A program made the translations under genes and the position numbers. From the NCBI GenBank assembly GCA_964625755.1, contig CAZVBR010000007.1:1-28262 (forward strand): 28,262 nucleotides of DNA, in the 5' to 3' direction. Of the stretch, positions 1 through 7,739 are shown one piece after another. Under the pieces are notes generated by a model. That model was not told where the DNA came from and searched no databases. It worked only from the letters and a program-made list of their open reading frames with translations. Within the stretch, counting starts at the first letter, position 1; every line of letters begins with the position of its first letter. The DNA is from CAZVBR01 sp964625755. Its GTDB lineage: Bacteria; Patescibacteriota; Minisyncoccia; Phycocordibacterales; XYD1-FULL-46-19.

Positions 1-73
1 GCTCCGGCGGCAGGATTCGAACCTGCGACCCAGCGATTAACAGTCGCTTGCTCTACCACTGAGCTACGCCGGA
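1..73 (-). tRNA. tRNA-Asn (anticodon GUU)
   Basis: Read on the minus strand, this folds as a complete cloverleaf. The acceptor stem pairs TCCGGCG with CGCCGGA. The D stem is GCTC/GAGC and the anticodon stem AGCGA/TCGCT. The anticodon loop CTGTTAA gives anticodon GTT (Asn), and the T stem-loop is GCAGG-TTCGAAT-CCTGC. The discriminator base is G at position 2 and position 1 is C. Whether the 3' CCA is encoded cannot be seen, because the window starts there. A matching promoter lies about 25 bases upstream. Confidence 0.96.
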
Positions 74-98
74 ATAAAACTTCTTATCTAACATTTCC

Positions 99-126
99 AT
101 AATAACAAAATTTCCAAAAATGACAA
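99..126 (-). promoter_or_regulatory. Promoter of tRNA-Asn
   Basis: Minus-strand -35 TTGTCA (121-126) and -10 TATTAT (99-104) are separated by 16 bases, and each matches the sigma-70 consensus at five of six positions. The predicted start is roughly 20 bases before the mature tRNA 5' end, leaving a short leader for RNase P to remove. Confidence 0.6.
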
Positions 127-163
127 TGATCAAATCAAACACGAGAACAGAATATGCAATACT

Positions 164-192
164 TTGTAATTGAGAGCGAGTTACGCTATGAT
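164..192 (+). promoter_or_regulatory. Putative leaderless promoter of truB
   Basis: TTGTAA (164-169), 17 bases, then TATGAT (187-192), followed by 7 bases and the ATG at 200. This places the predicted transcription start at or next to the start codon. The -10 matches five of six consensus positions and the -35 four. No Shine-Dalgarno sequence lies upstream of 200. Confidence 0.45.
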
Positions 193-199
193 CGTCTTT

Positions 200-880
200 A
201 TGAGTGATCAAAATGACGGGCAGATCATACCTATCTGGAAACCGATCGGACCTACCTCGCATGATATGATCAATAAGGTCCGAAAAATAACGGGCATAAA
301 AAAAGTCGGACACGCCGGAACTCTAGACCCCCTGGCTGAAGGAGTTTTGGTGGTCGGTATCGGGCGTTCAGCGACTCGAAAACTCGCAAGTATCGTGGCC
401 AAAGAAAAAGAGTATCTGGCTTATATAAAACTCGGAGCCACTACCGATACCTATGATCGGGAAGGAAAATTAAGTCCGTGCAGTATAACCACTAAACCCT
501 CAATAGAGGATGTGACAAGAGTTCTAAACGAATCGTTCACCGGCCAAATCAAACAAATTCCGCCACCGTTTAGCGCCATTAAGGTAAAAGGGAAACCGGC
601 TTATTTAAAAGCTCGAAAAGGAGAGAAACTTGCTCTCAAACCCCGGGATGCTCTTATAAAAAATATTGAGATCATTAATTTCAAGTGGCCGGATCTTACT
701 CTCCGGGTCATTACCGGACCTGGCGTCTATATCCGGTCTTTAGCTTATGACCTGGGCGAAGAACTTCAAACCGGCGGTTATTTGCACGGCTTAAAACGAA
801 TTCGAGTCGGTCAGTACACAGAAAATATGGCTATAGAGATCAAAGACCTGCCCGGGTTGTTAAAAAAAACAAATAAATGA
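200..880 (+). CDS. truB: tRNA pseudouridine(55) synthase TruB
   Basis: Converts U55 to pseudouridine in the T-loop of tRNAs. Family motifs are clear: IIPIWKPIGPTSHD near the N-terminus, then GHAGTLDPLAEGVL, which holds the catalytic Asp (the D of TLDP). LGATTDTYDREG and PPPFSAIKVKG are TruB motifs, and GVYIRSLAYDLGE is the conserved C-terminal motif. Length (226 aa) is typical of a short TruB without a long PUA domain. An in-frame ATG at 188 and TTG at 170 exist upstream. I prefer 200 because family similarity begins just after it and a -10-like TATGAT sits 7 bases before it. The next gene, an M3 peptidase, follows 12 bases after the stop, so the two are probably co-transcribed. Confidence 0.95.
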   Translation: MSDQNDGQIIPIWKPIGPTSHDMINKVRKITGIKKVGHAGTLDPLAEGVLVVGIGRSATRKLASIVAKEKEYLAYIKLGATTDTYDREGKLSPCSITTKPSIEDVTRVLNESFTGQIKQIPPPFSAIKVKGKPAYLKARKGEKLALKPRDALIKNIEIINFKWPDLTLRVITGPGVYIRSLAYDLGEELQTGGYLHGLKRIRVGQYTENMAIEIKDLPGLLKKTNK

Positions 881-892
881 TAAAGTATAGCA

Positions 893-2683
893 ATGAGCAA
901 AAACAAATCGTTAACTTGGGACCTGTCAGCTCTCTATAAAAGCGACACCGATCCTAAAATACAAATAGACAAGAAAAAACTAAAACAAGCGGCCCAAGAC
1001 TTTGCCAAGAAGTGGTCCGGAGATGATTCCTATCTAACGGATCCCGAAAAGTTACTCGAAGCCCTAGAAGACTATGATAAATGGTTAGCCCGTTACGGAA
1101 CCTCCGGAAATATCGGATTTTACTTTTCCCTGCGTCAAGCCCAAAATATGTCCGACCCGAAATTAAAAGCCGAACTGAGCAAAATAAACCAACTATCTAA
1201 TGACACGGAAGACCTAATGAGATTTTTTACCCATAAATTGGCTAAAATACCAAACAACCAAAAAGAGATCTTTTTAAAGAATGAGGATCTGACTCCATTT
1301 CATTATTTTCTTCGTCGCTTATTTGAAGAAAGTGATCATATTTTAAGTGATCGGGAAGAAAAAATAATTAACCGTAAGATCAAACCGGCATATCAAGACT
1401 GGGTCCAGTTAACCGGCAGTCTTCTGGCACAAAGTAAGCGGACCGTTCTCGATCACAAAGGCCGAAAAGCCGAAAAAAATTTTACTGACATCCTTGCTCT
1501 ACTCAGTCATACCCAAACCCGAATTCGAGATCGAGCCGCTCTGGCTTTTAATGATATTTTAGCTCAAAGTGCCGATGTGGCCGAGGCGGAAATAAATTCC
1601 GTTCTGTACAACAAGCTCGTTGATGATGAGTTGCGCGGTTTTGGGCGACCGGAATCAGAAAGATTCATTTCTGACGATGTGCCTGAAGATACGGTTGATG
1701 CCTTGATCAAAACCGTAAAAAACAATTTTCATCTGTCTAAACAGTATTACGAGTTAAAAAGTGAACTGCTAGGAGTTTCCACCCTTAAATACCACGAACG
1801 CAATGTTCCGGTCGGAAAAATAAAGGCTCAGATCCCGTGGTCCGAGGCTGTAAACATAGTCAAAGAAACATTTGCTCGCTTAGATCCGGAGTTGGAAAAA
1901 ATATTTGATTCGTTGATCGCCGGAGGTCAGATCGATGTCGACCCGCGAGCCAACAAAATGTCCGGTGCTTTTTGTGCCAGTAATTTGATCACGTCTCCGA
2001 CATTTATCCTGCTTAATTATACCGGGGAACTCAGAGACGTTTTGACTTTAGCTCACGAAGCCGGCCACGCGGTTCATAATGAATTGATGCGAAAACATGT
2101 TAAGCCGATTTATTTTTCTACTTCTTTGACTACGGCGGAAGTGGCCAGTATCTTTTTTGAGGATTTTGCCTTGAGAACTTTGACCGAAAAATTAAGTTCG
2201 AAAAATATTCTCTTTCTGAAAATGGAAAAATTAAATGATGACATCTCGACTGTCTTTCGACAAGTGGCCGCATTTCGTTTTGAACAGGAACTACATAAAG
2301 AATTTCGAAAGCAAGGCCATCTGTCAAAAGAATTTATCGGAGAATTATTCAAAAAACATATGGGCTCGTATATGGGTCAAGCAGTCGAACAATCTCCTGG
2401 TTCTGAAAATTGGTGGATCTACTGGAGGCATTTCCGGACTTTCTTTTATGTTTATTCTTATGCCTCGGGTTCATTGATCGCCAAAGCCCTGCAGGAACAG
2501 GTTCAAGAAAACCCCGAAAAGATCAGCTTAGTTAAGAACTGCCTCGAACAAGGTGCTTCGCGATCACCGCTTGAAATATTTGCCTCTGCCGGTTTAGATC
2601 CGACCAAAGCCAGTTTCTGGCAACTGGGATTAAAGCAGATCAAAAAACAATTGACCGAAATAAGGTCAGACCTTAATGAATAA
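893..2683 (+). CDS. pepF: M3 family oligoendopeptidase F
   Basis: Zinc metallopeptidase of family M3B, expected to cleave short peptides in the cytosol as part of peptide turnover or recycling. The zinc site is visible: HEAGH at residues 388-392, with the third ligand Glu in TTAEVAS (E416), the usual distance downstream. The N-terminal part is helical and resembles the oligopeptidase F N-terminal domain (starts KSLTWDLSALY). The C-terminal part has the family feature YWRHFRTFFYVYSYASG. Length (596 aa) is normal for PepF. There is no signal peptide. It starts 12 bases after the truB stop with no recognisable ribosome binding site, and ends 34 bases before a strong terminator. Exact peptide specificity cannot be read from the sequence. 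Confidence 0.93.
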   Translation: MSKNKSLTWDLSALYKSDTDPKIQIDKKKLKQAAQDFAKKWSGDDSYLTDPEKLLEALEDYDKWLARYGTSGNIGFYFSLRQAQNMSDPKLKAELSKINQLSNDTEDLMRFFTHKLAKIPNNQKEIFLKNEDLTPFHYFLRRLFEESDHILSDREEKIINRKIKPAYQDWVQLTGSLLAQSKRTVLDHKGRKAEKNFTDILALLSHTQTRIRDRAALAFNDILAQSADVAEAEINSVLYNKLVDDELRGFGRPESERFISDDVPEDTVDALIKTVKNNFHLSKQYYELKSELLGVSTLKYHERNVPVGKIKAQIPWSEAVNIVKETFARLDPELEKIFDSLIAGGQIDVDPRANKMSGAFCASNLITSPTFILLNYTGELRDVLTLAHEAGHAVHNELMRKHVKPIYFSTSLTTAEVASIFFEDFALRTLTEKLSSKNILFLKMEKLNDDISTVFRQVAAFRFEQELHKEFRKQGHLSKEFIGELFKKHMGSYMGQAVEQSPGSENWWIYWRHFRTFFYVYSYASGSLIAKALQEQVQENPEKISLVKNCLEQGASRSPLEIFASAGLDPTKASFWQLGLKQIKKQLTEIRSDLNE

Positions 2684-2717
2684 TTCCAACTCGGAGAAAT
2701 AGCTGTTCTTAAAACAC

Positions 2718-2756
2718 AAACCCCCAACCGACCAAATTTTGACCGGTTGGGGGTTT
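2718..2756. terminator. Bidirectional intrinsic terminator
   Basis: A 13-bp perfect inverted repeat (AAACCCCCAACCG at 2718-2730, CGGTTGGGGGTTT at 2744-2756) sits between the convergent pepF and SurA-like genes. It is followed by T-rich sequence on both strands (TTTAGATTT on plus, TTTGTGTTTT on minus), so it can end transcription from either side. Confidence 0.85.
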
Positions 2757-2771
2757 AGATTTCGGATTCTC

Positions 2772-3545
2772 TTAAAGCAGAAATTCTACATCTGAATCAC
2801 CCTCAAGATCTTCTATGATCTCAAAGATCACTTCCCCCAATCTTTCCTGAAATACTTGTTCTCGTAGCTGCTCATAAATTTCTTCCAGTTCCGGGGCTTC
2901 CGGATCAAGTGCTACTCGTTGTTCATAATACTCCTCGATATCCTCATCGGTAGCCGGCGGAATATTTTCCTCCTCGGAGAGCATTTGAATGTATTGATCT
3001 ATCACTATTTGATCTTTTAAGTCGGATCGGAGCTTTGTCTCGGACATCCCGAGAGTCTCCAAATGCTGATCCAGGGCTTCTTGTCCGCCCAATTCGGCCA
3101 CGATCATATTATACATTTGATCAATTTCTTCATCACTGGGCTCTAAACCTCGATCTTTGGCATCTTGTAAAACCAATTTCTCAGAGATCATTTCTTCCAA
3201 GATCATATTTTGAAAGTTCTCCCATTCTTCGGTCTCGTCGGGGCTCGGTACCTGAAACTGCATTTGGGGATTAGCCGCCAGTTGAGATAACTGGAAATTA
3301 AGCTCACCTCTCGTTATCTCCTGGTCGTTGACCGTGGCTACCACCGATTCATCATCCAGATCAAGATCTTCTTCGAGTCCGGACTGTCCTAGACCTAAAT
3401 CATTATCAGCCCCGGAAATCTCCGGATCAATATCACCATTGGCAAACAACAAAATTCCTCCGGCGATCAACACTCCGACTATGATTATCAGAATTGAGAC
3501 CTTTATGTTACCTTTTTCTCTGTCTAAATTACATGTTTTTGACAT
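2772..3545 (-). CDS. Membrane-anchored SurA N-terminal domain-like protein
   Basis: Probably an extracytoplasmic chaperone-like protein. One hydrophobic segment at residues about 16-35, preceded by basic residues, would act as an N-terminal anchor with the rest outside the membrane. A very acidic, Gly/Asp-rich linker (about 38-67) follows. Residues about 68-200 have the SurA N-terminal arrangement: VVATVNDQEITRGELNFQL, then helices with EEMISEKLVLQDAKDRGLEP and repeated Glu-rich helices. No PpiC/parvulin rotamase domain is present; the protein ends after a C-terminal helical region similar to the part that closes the SurA chaperone core. Length is 257 aa. Overall charge is strongly negative. 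A TATAAA-like element lies 9 bases before the ATG. A foldase or chaperone role is inferred from the domain only. Confidence 0.72.
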   Translation of the reverse strand: MSKTCNLDREKGNIKVSILIIIVGVLIAGGILLFANGDIDPEISGADNDLGLGQSGLEEDLDLDDESVVATVNDQEITRGELNFQLSQLAANPQMQFQVPSPDETEEWENFQNMILEEMISEKLVLQDAKDRGLEPSDEEIDQMYNMIVAELGGQEALDQHLETLGMSETKLRSDLKDQIVIDQYIQMLSEEENIPPATDEDIEEYYEQRVALDPEAPELEEIYEQLREQVFQERLGEVIFEIIEDLEGDSDVEFLL

Positions 3546-3642
3546 AATTGATTTTTTATATTAATAAACAGGATCTAAAGGGCATTCTAACTTGACCACT
3601 CGGGATTGTAAAGTATGGCAGGCGATCTTAATACTATCTGGA

Positions 3643-3666
3643 CTTAATATTAATGTGTGATAAAAT
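3643..3666 (+). promoter_or_regulatory. Possible extended -10 promoter upstream of tsaC
   Basis: TAAAAT at 3661-3666 is preceded by TGA, giving an extended -10 (TG at 3658-3659). A weak -35-like TGGACT lies about 16 bases upstream. This would give a leader of about 45 bases. A competing element, AATAAT at 3706-3711, lies exactly 6 bases before the ATG at 3718 and would give a leaderless mRNA, but has no good -35. Confidence 0.35.
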
Positions 3667-3717
3667 TTTATAGTTCCAAAATCCAACCAGATATGACCCA
3701 AACACAATAATTTGTTT

Positions 3718-4350
3718 ATGAAATATCTAAACGATGAAGAATTACCAAAAAAAATAAAGGCCGGAGAGCCGGTGGTGATGCCGAGTGATACAATTTTTGG
3801 CCTGATCGGATCCGCTCTAAATCTTCAAACGGTAGAGAGTATTTACCGACTAAAAAAACGGCCTCCGGATAAACCCTGCATTATATTAATAAACTCTTTG
3901 ACAGATCTTAAAAAATTCAAGATCGATTTAAATGAGAAGGAATGTGATACTCTGGACAACGTGTGGCCGGGTCCGGTGAGTGTCATCTTACCTTGTCCGG
4001 AAAAAGAATTTACCTACCTACATCGGGGTCAAGAGACACTGGCCTTTCGGATCCCGGATCATAGCTGGCTAAGACATATCTTGCAATCGACCGGCCCGCT
4101 ACTGGCCCCTAGCGCCAACTCGGCCGGCCATCCACCGGCTGAAACCATTGAACAGGCATGGTCTTATTTTTACGATAATGTTTTTTATTATGCCAGGTCT
4201 GATTTCATACCCACAAATACCCCCTCTACTCTATTAACAATTGAAGGTAACAAAATCAAGATCCTGCGCCAAGGGCAAGGAGCAGATCGTCTGCTCAATT
4301 TAAGTTCAAAAGCCCGTGACCCGGAACTGATTGATTTTATTAAAAGATAA
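3718..4350 (+). CDS. tsaC: L-threonylcarbamoyladenylate synthase (Sua5/YrdC/TsaC family)
   Basis: Makes threonylcarbamoyl-AMP from threonine, bicarbonate and ATP, the first step of t6A37 modification in ANN-decoding tRNAs. Visible family motifs: GEPVVMPSDTIFGL, then IYRLKKRPPDKPCIIL (the KR...K nucleotide-binding motif), VWPGPVSVIL, LAFRIPDHSWL and LLAPSANSAGHPPA. The domain ends at about residue 190. There is no C-terminal Sua5 domain, so this is the short TsaC form (210 aa). The start is taken at ATG 3718; a TTG 6 bases upstream (3712) is in frame but less likely. The tRNA-binding-domain gene follows after 18 bases, suggesting co-transcription of two tRNA-related genes. Confidence 0.93.
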   Translation: MKYLNDEELPKKIKAGEPVVMPSDTIFGLIGSALNLQTVESIYRLKKRPPDKPCIILINSLTDLKKFKIDLNEKECDTLDNVWPGPVSVILPCPEKEFTYLHRGQETLAFRIPDHSWLRHILQSTGPLLAPSANSAGHPPAETIEQAWSYFYDNVFYYARSDFIPTNTPSTLLTIEGNKIKILRQGQGADRLLNLSSKARDPELIDFIKR

Positions 4351-4368
4351 AGATAATATTACTATTGT

Positions 4369-4692
4369 ATGCCAAATTTAAACGATCTCGACCAATTAGA
4401 TCTGCGCATCGCAACCATAATCAAAGCCGAAAAAGTGCCGGAAACGAACAAACTGTTAAGGCTCATAGTTGATCTGGGTGATGAGCAAAGACAGATAATT
4501 GCCGGGTTAGCGGAAAATTTCAGCCCTGATGAGTTAATAAATTCCCAGGTATTAATCACCGCCGGACTTGAACCAGTAAAATTAAAAGGTCTTGAAAGTC
4601 AAGGTATGATCCTGGCAACTAAAAATGAAGACCACAAACCGATTCTGATAAAACCGACTGAGAAGACTTTACCGGGGGCAAAAATAAGCTGA
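4369..4692 (+). CDS. Stand-alone tRNA-binding domain protein (MetRS C-terminal/Trbp111-like)
   Basis: A single OB-fold tRNA-binding domain of 107 aa, like the C-terminal dimerisation domain of methionyl-tRNA synthetase, Trbp111 or CsaA. Motifs: LDLRIATIIKAEKVPETNKLLRL near the N-terminus, then DEQRQIIAGLAENFSPDEL, ITAGLEPVKLKGLESQGMIL and a short C-terminal strand ending PGAKIS. The family binds the outer corner of tRNA without base specificity and usually dimerises. Here it is separate from any synthetase and sits 18 bases after tsaC. It may supply the missing C-terminal domain of a MetRS encoded elsewhere, or act as a free tRNA chaperone; the sequence does not decide. No Shine-Dalgarno motif precedes the ATG. 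Confidence 0.85.
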   Translation: MPNLNDLDQLDLRIATIIKAEKVPETNKLLRLIVDLGDEQRQIIAGLAENFSPDELINSQVLITAGLEPVKLKGLESQGMILATKNEDHKPILIKPTEKTLPGAKIS

Positions 4693-4737
4693 TCAAGAAG
4701 CACTCAACGCCGATCATATTAAAACCGGTTTACGTGG

Positions 4738-5121
4738 TCAGTACCGTCGCCTATAAGTTGACCAGGTTGCCAGACTCAAGCCGGCCAAGCCCCAGTAATA
4801 ATAAGTGGTCGCGGTAAGCCCCGACAGGCCCAACCAAGCCAAAAAATATATCGAGGCCAGGATTGCCGCCCAACGAACAACTCGTCCGGACATAAACCAC
4901 ACCAGAAAAGCCACCCCCAAAACTAACTCAAAAGCCCCGAAAACTTGAAATAATTGCTCCGGATCAATGTGGTCAAATACGACAGTTGTCCAGTCGGGCC
5001 AATTGTTATTAAAATTATTTATCGGTTCAGTTAATTTACCCCATCCGGAATAGATCAAAACTCCGGATAAACCCAATCTTAAGAATAATTCCGGTTTCAA
5101 TTTGTTTAGTAACCGTCTCAT
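4738..5121 (-). CDS. DoxX-family integral membrane protein
   Basis: A small hydrophobic protein (127 aa from this start) with about four membrane segments. After a short basic N-terminus comes LFLRLGLSGVLIYSGWGKLTEP, the usual DoxX first helix with its Gly-Lys turn. Two or three further helices include LFQVFGAFELVLGVAFLVWF, WAAILASIYFLAWLGL and a final Trp/Tyr-rich helix, and the protein ends with TYRRRY. Biochemical function of this family is poorly defined; some members take part in quinone or redox-linked membrane complexes. I start at ATG 5121 because TATAAT lies exactly 6 bases upstream and the extra 12 residues from the ATG at 5157 do not look conserved. It lies 76 bases after the rpoD stop. 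Confidence 0.72.
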   Translation of the reverse strand: MRRLLNKLKPELFLRLGLSGVLIYSGWGKLTEPINNFNNNWPDWTTVVFDHIDPEQLFQVFGAFELVLGVAFLVWFMSGRVVRWAAILASIYFLAWLGLSGLTATTYYYWGLAGLSLATWSTYRRRY

Positions 5122-5127
5122 ATTTTT

Positions 5128-5133
5128 ATTATA
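5128..5133 (-). promoter_or_regulatory. Consensus -10 element directly before the DoxX gene
   Basis: Minus-strand TATAAT ends 6 bases before ATG 5121, so the predicted transcript starts at the A of the start codon. No convincing -35 is visible at 17 bases. Confidence 0.5.
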
Positions 5134-5138
5134 ACCCA

Positions 5139-5190
5139 ATAACCGGTCAAATACCATCTTAAAGGAGCTGAATTAAGTTTAACCGGTTAT
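5139..5190. repeat. Inverted repeat between rpoD and the DoxX gene
   Basis: ATAACCGGTCA (5139-5149) and TAACCGGTTAT (5180-5190) are near-perfect inverted repeats about 30 bases apart, each with an ACCGGT core. As minus-strand RNA they form an 11-bp stem with one G-U pair. This could be an operator for the DoxX gene or a weak 3' structure of rpoD. No U-tract follows, so it is not a classic terminator. Confidence 0.35.
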
Positions 5191-5197
5191 ATTTCGA

Positions 5198-6286
5198 TCA
5201 ATAACCTTCCAATCTTTTGGCTTTATCATGATGCCGGATCTTATCATGAGCTTTAGCTTCTATCTGCCGGATCCTCTCTCTGGTAACCCCAAACTCCTGA
5301 CCGACCTCTTCTAAGGTTCTCATAACACCGTCATCCAGACCGTGACGCATTTCAAGGATCTTTCTTTCTTTCGGGGTCAGATCCAGAAGAATACTGTTTA
5401 TCTGATCCCGGAGTATTCGCTGGGAAGCATCCCGATCCGGGGAAGGCATTTTTTCGTCGGCAATAAATTCCCCCAAACTGGATTTTTCGTCCTCATCATC
5501 CGTCGGCTTATCCAGAGAAGCGGTACTCTGATCTATCTTTTCGATAGTATGGACTTTCTCTATCTCCAGACCCATTTCAGTGGCGATCTCTTGGGAGGTG
5601 GGCTCTCGACCCAGATCCTGGGATAACCGTCTATACACTTGCTTGTATTTGGCTATAGTTTCGACCATATGGACCGGGATCCGAATCGTCCGGGACTGAT
5701 CAGCCAAAGCCCTGGTTACGGCCTGCCTGATCCACCAAGTGGCATAAGTTGAGAATTTAAAACCTTTGTTCCAGTCAAATTTTTCAACCGCTTTAAATAA
5801 ACCGAGATTACCCTCTTGAATAAGATCGAGTAAAGTCAGATCCGAACTACGGCCAATATATTTTTTGGCGATTGAAACCACCAACCGTAGATTGGCATTA
5901 GCTAAAGCCTGTCTGGCCTCATCATCACCGGTCATGATCCTTTTAGCCAACTCCTTTTCTTCTGAGGCCGAGATCAATCGGTGCTTCCCTATTTCTCTTA
6001 AATAAATTTGAACCGAATCCAACCCCTGACTTAATGTGGTTGAGTAATTATTTTTTGTCTTAGAAATTAAATTATCATCATCTTCCAGCAACTTGCCTTC
6101 TTCCAAGACATCAATACCCGATTCTTCTATCTTTTCATATAACTCATCCAAAAAATCAATATCTGCCTCGATACTGGGAAATTCCTTTAATATCTCTCCG
6201 TAGGTCACAAACCCCCGGCCTCGGCCTCGATCGATCAAGGCCTGAACTCTGGCTTCTTTATTTGATTTTGCCGGTTTGTTTTTCAT
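5198..6286 (-). CDS. rpoD: RNA polymerase primary sigma factor RpoD (5' end at the assembly gap)
   Basis: Directs RNA polymerase to housekeeping promoters. Domains in order: region 1.1-like (RVQALIDRGRGRGFVTYGEI), an acidic linker, region 1.2 (DSVQIYLREIGKHRLISASE), region 2 with the -10 recognition and melting segment (LIQEGNLGLFKAVEKFDW and KFSTYATWWIRQAVTRAL), region 3 (TIRIPVHMVETIAKY), and region 4.2 with the -35 helix-turn-helix (TLEEVGQEFGVTRERIRQIE). The protein ends IRHHDKAKRLEGY. From the Met next to the gap it is 362 aa, normal for a compact primary sigma factor. That Met could be the real start, or the protein could begin inside the N run. It follows dnaG in the same direction, the classical dnaG-rpoD order. 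Confidence 0.95.
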   Translation of the reverse strand: MKNKPAKSNKEARVQALIDRGRGRGFVTYGEILKEFPSIEADIDFLDELYEKIEESGIDVLEEGKLLEDDDNLISKTKNNYSTTLSQGLDSVQIYLREIGKHRLISASEEKELAKRIMTGDDEARQALANANLRLVVSIAKKYIGRSSDLTLLDLIQEGNLGLFKAVEKFDWNKGFKFSTYATWWIRQAVTRALADQSRTIRIPVHMVETIAKYKQVYRRLSQDLGREPTSQEIATEMGLEIEKVHTIEKIDQSTASLDKPTDDEDEKSSLGEFIADEKMPSPDRDASQRILRDQINSILLDLTPKERKILEMRHGLDDGVMRTLEEVGQEFGVTRERIRQIEAKAHDKIRHHDKAKRLEGY

Positions 6287-6386
6287 NNNNNNNNNNNNNN
6301 NNNNNNNNNNNNNNNNNNNNNNNNNNNNNNNNNNNNNNNNNNNNNNNNNNNNNNNNNNNNNNNNNNNNNNNNNNNNNNNNNNNNNN
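6287..6386. other. Assembly gap (100 N)
   Basis: Exactly 100 N, the conventional placeholder for a gap of unknown size. It removes the 3' end of dnaG and the dnaG-rpoD junction. Reading frames happen to stay open through the N run, which makes dnaG and rpoD look like one protein; they are two genes. DnaG lacks roughly 150 or more residues, so the true gap is probably longer than 100 bases. Confidence 0.97.
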
Positions 6387-7645
6387 TGCCAAACCGCCTG
6401 CTCTGAAACTCCCAACCGAAAAGCCGCCTGTTTAATATAATGATCTTGATCGGTTTGGTGAGATAGGGCTTTTATGTAAGGGTAAACGTTTTCCCGAAAT
6501 TTCTGAGCCAAAATCCGGTTATCAGAATATTTTTCCGATAAAGTATTAAGATAGAAATCTATTACTGTCTCAGATTCTTCCACTAATGTTCTCCAGTGGT
6601 CACTGCTTTGTTTTATAATATCCGCCGGATCGGTATCGGCCGGCAACTGAACCAATTTAACTTCTAAACCTCGACTAAGAGCAATGTTAACCGCCTTTTT
6701 TGCCGCTCGCCAGCCAGCGCCGTCGGAATCAAAAGCCAGAATTAAAGTTCCGGCCAAACGGCTTAAACGATTAATATGATCCTGTCCCAAAGCGGTTCCG
6801 GAAACAGCTACGGTATTGGTTAACCCGGCTTGGTGGGACAAGATCAAATCCATCTGACCTTCTACCAGTATTACTTTATTATTTTTTCGAATATCAACTT
6901 TGGCCCGATCATAACCATAAAGCAACGATGATTTATCATACACTTCGGTCTGAGGACTGTTTATATACTTCGCTTCTTCACGTTCACCATCATTGGTTTT
7001 AAATATTCGCCCTGAAAAACCAACAACCCGACCGGATTCATTAAATAACGGAAACATTATTCTCCCCCTGAATCTGTCATACAAACGGCCGTTTTTGGGG
7101 CTTTTTCCGACCAAACCGGCTTTGATCATTGTTTCCTGATCAAATCCCAGTCGCCTTAATTCGTCAACCATTGCTTGCCAGGTATCAGGCGCCCAACCAA
7201 GACGCCATTTTTTTTGCTCTTCAGGCGAAACCCCACGTTTTTGAAGATAATCAATGGCCGAGTCATGGTCTTTTAAATTACTTTCAAAAAATTCGGTGGC
7301 CACCTTAAGAGCTGAGTATAATTTTTCTTTTTCATCCGCTTTTTCACCTTTGTTCGAATCATACTCTAGTTTAACTCCGGCCCGATCAGCCAGTATCCTC
7401 AAGGCTTCTTTGAATTCAACACCTTCAATTTTTTGAACGAAATTAAATATATCACCTCCTTCATGGCAGCCGAAACAATAATAATTGCCGCGAGCCGGAG
7501 AAACAAAAAAAGACGGGGTTTTTTCGTTATGAAACGGACAACAGGCCCGATAATTTATCCCGGCCTTTTCGAGCTTCACATACCCGGAAACCACCTCCAC
7601 CACCCCTAAACGTGATTTTATTTGCTCCACCGGAGAAGAGGTCAT
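6387..7645 (-). CDS. dnaG: DNA primase DnaG (3' end missing in the gap)
   Basis: Makes RNA primers at the replication fork. The N-terminal CHC2-type zinc finger is complete: CPFH (C36, H39) and CFGC (C57, C60). The catalytic core has the family motif YINSPQTEVYDKSSLLYG and a TOPRIM fold with VEGQMD (E262) and FDSDGAG (D306, D308) for metal binding. 419 residues are visible, ending just after RLGVSEQAVW, where the core meets the C-terminal helicase-binding domain. That domain is lost in the gap, so its presence cannot be judged. The start at ATG 7645 agrees with the family (MTSSPVEQIKSRLGVVEVV). It lies 94 bases downstream of rpoC in the same direction and upstream of rpoD. No rpsU precedes it. 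Confidence 0.95.
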
Positions 7646-7739
7646 AAATATGATTACACAGTAAGACTAATCTAATAACTCGATCATTTCACCTGATCAT
7701 TGGCCCGAGACCATAAAACAATCTATTCAGAAACATTGA

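Noticed and set aside
5198..7645. A single 815-codon frame that looks like a DnaG-RpoD fusion
   Set aside because: The frame passes through 100 N, which cannot contain stops. The two parts are standard, separate genes in the usual dnaG-rpoD order.
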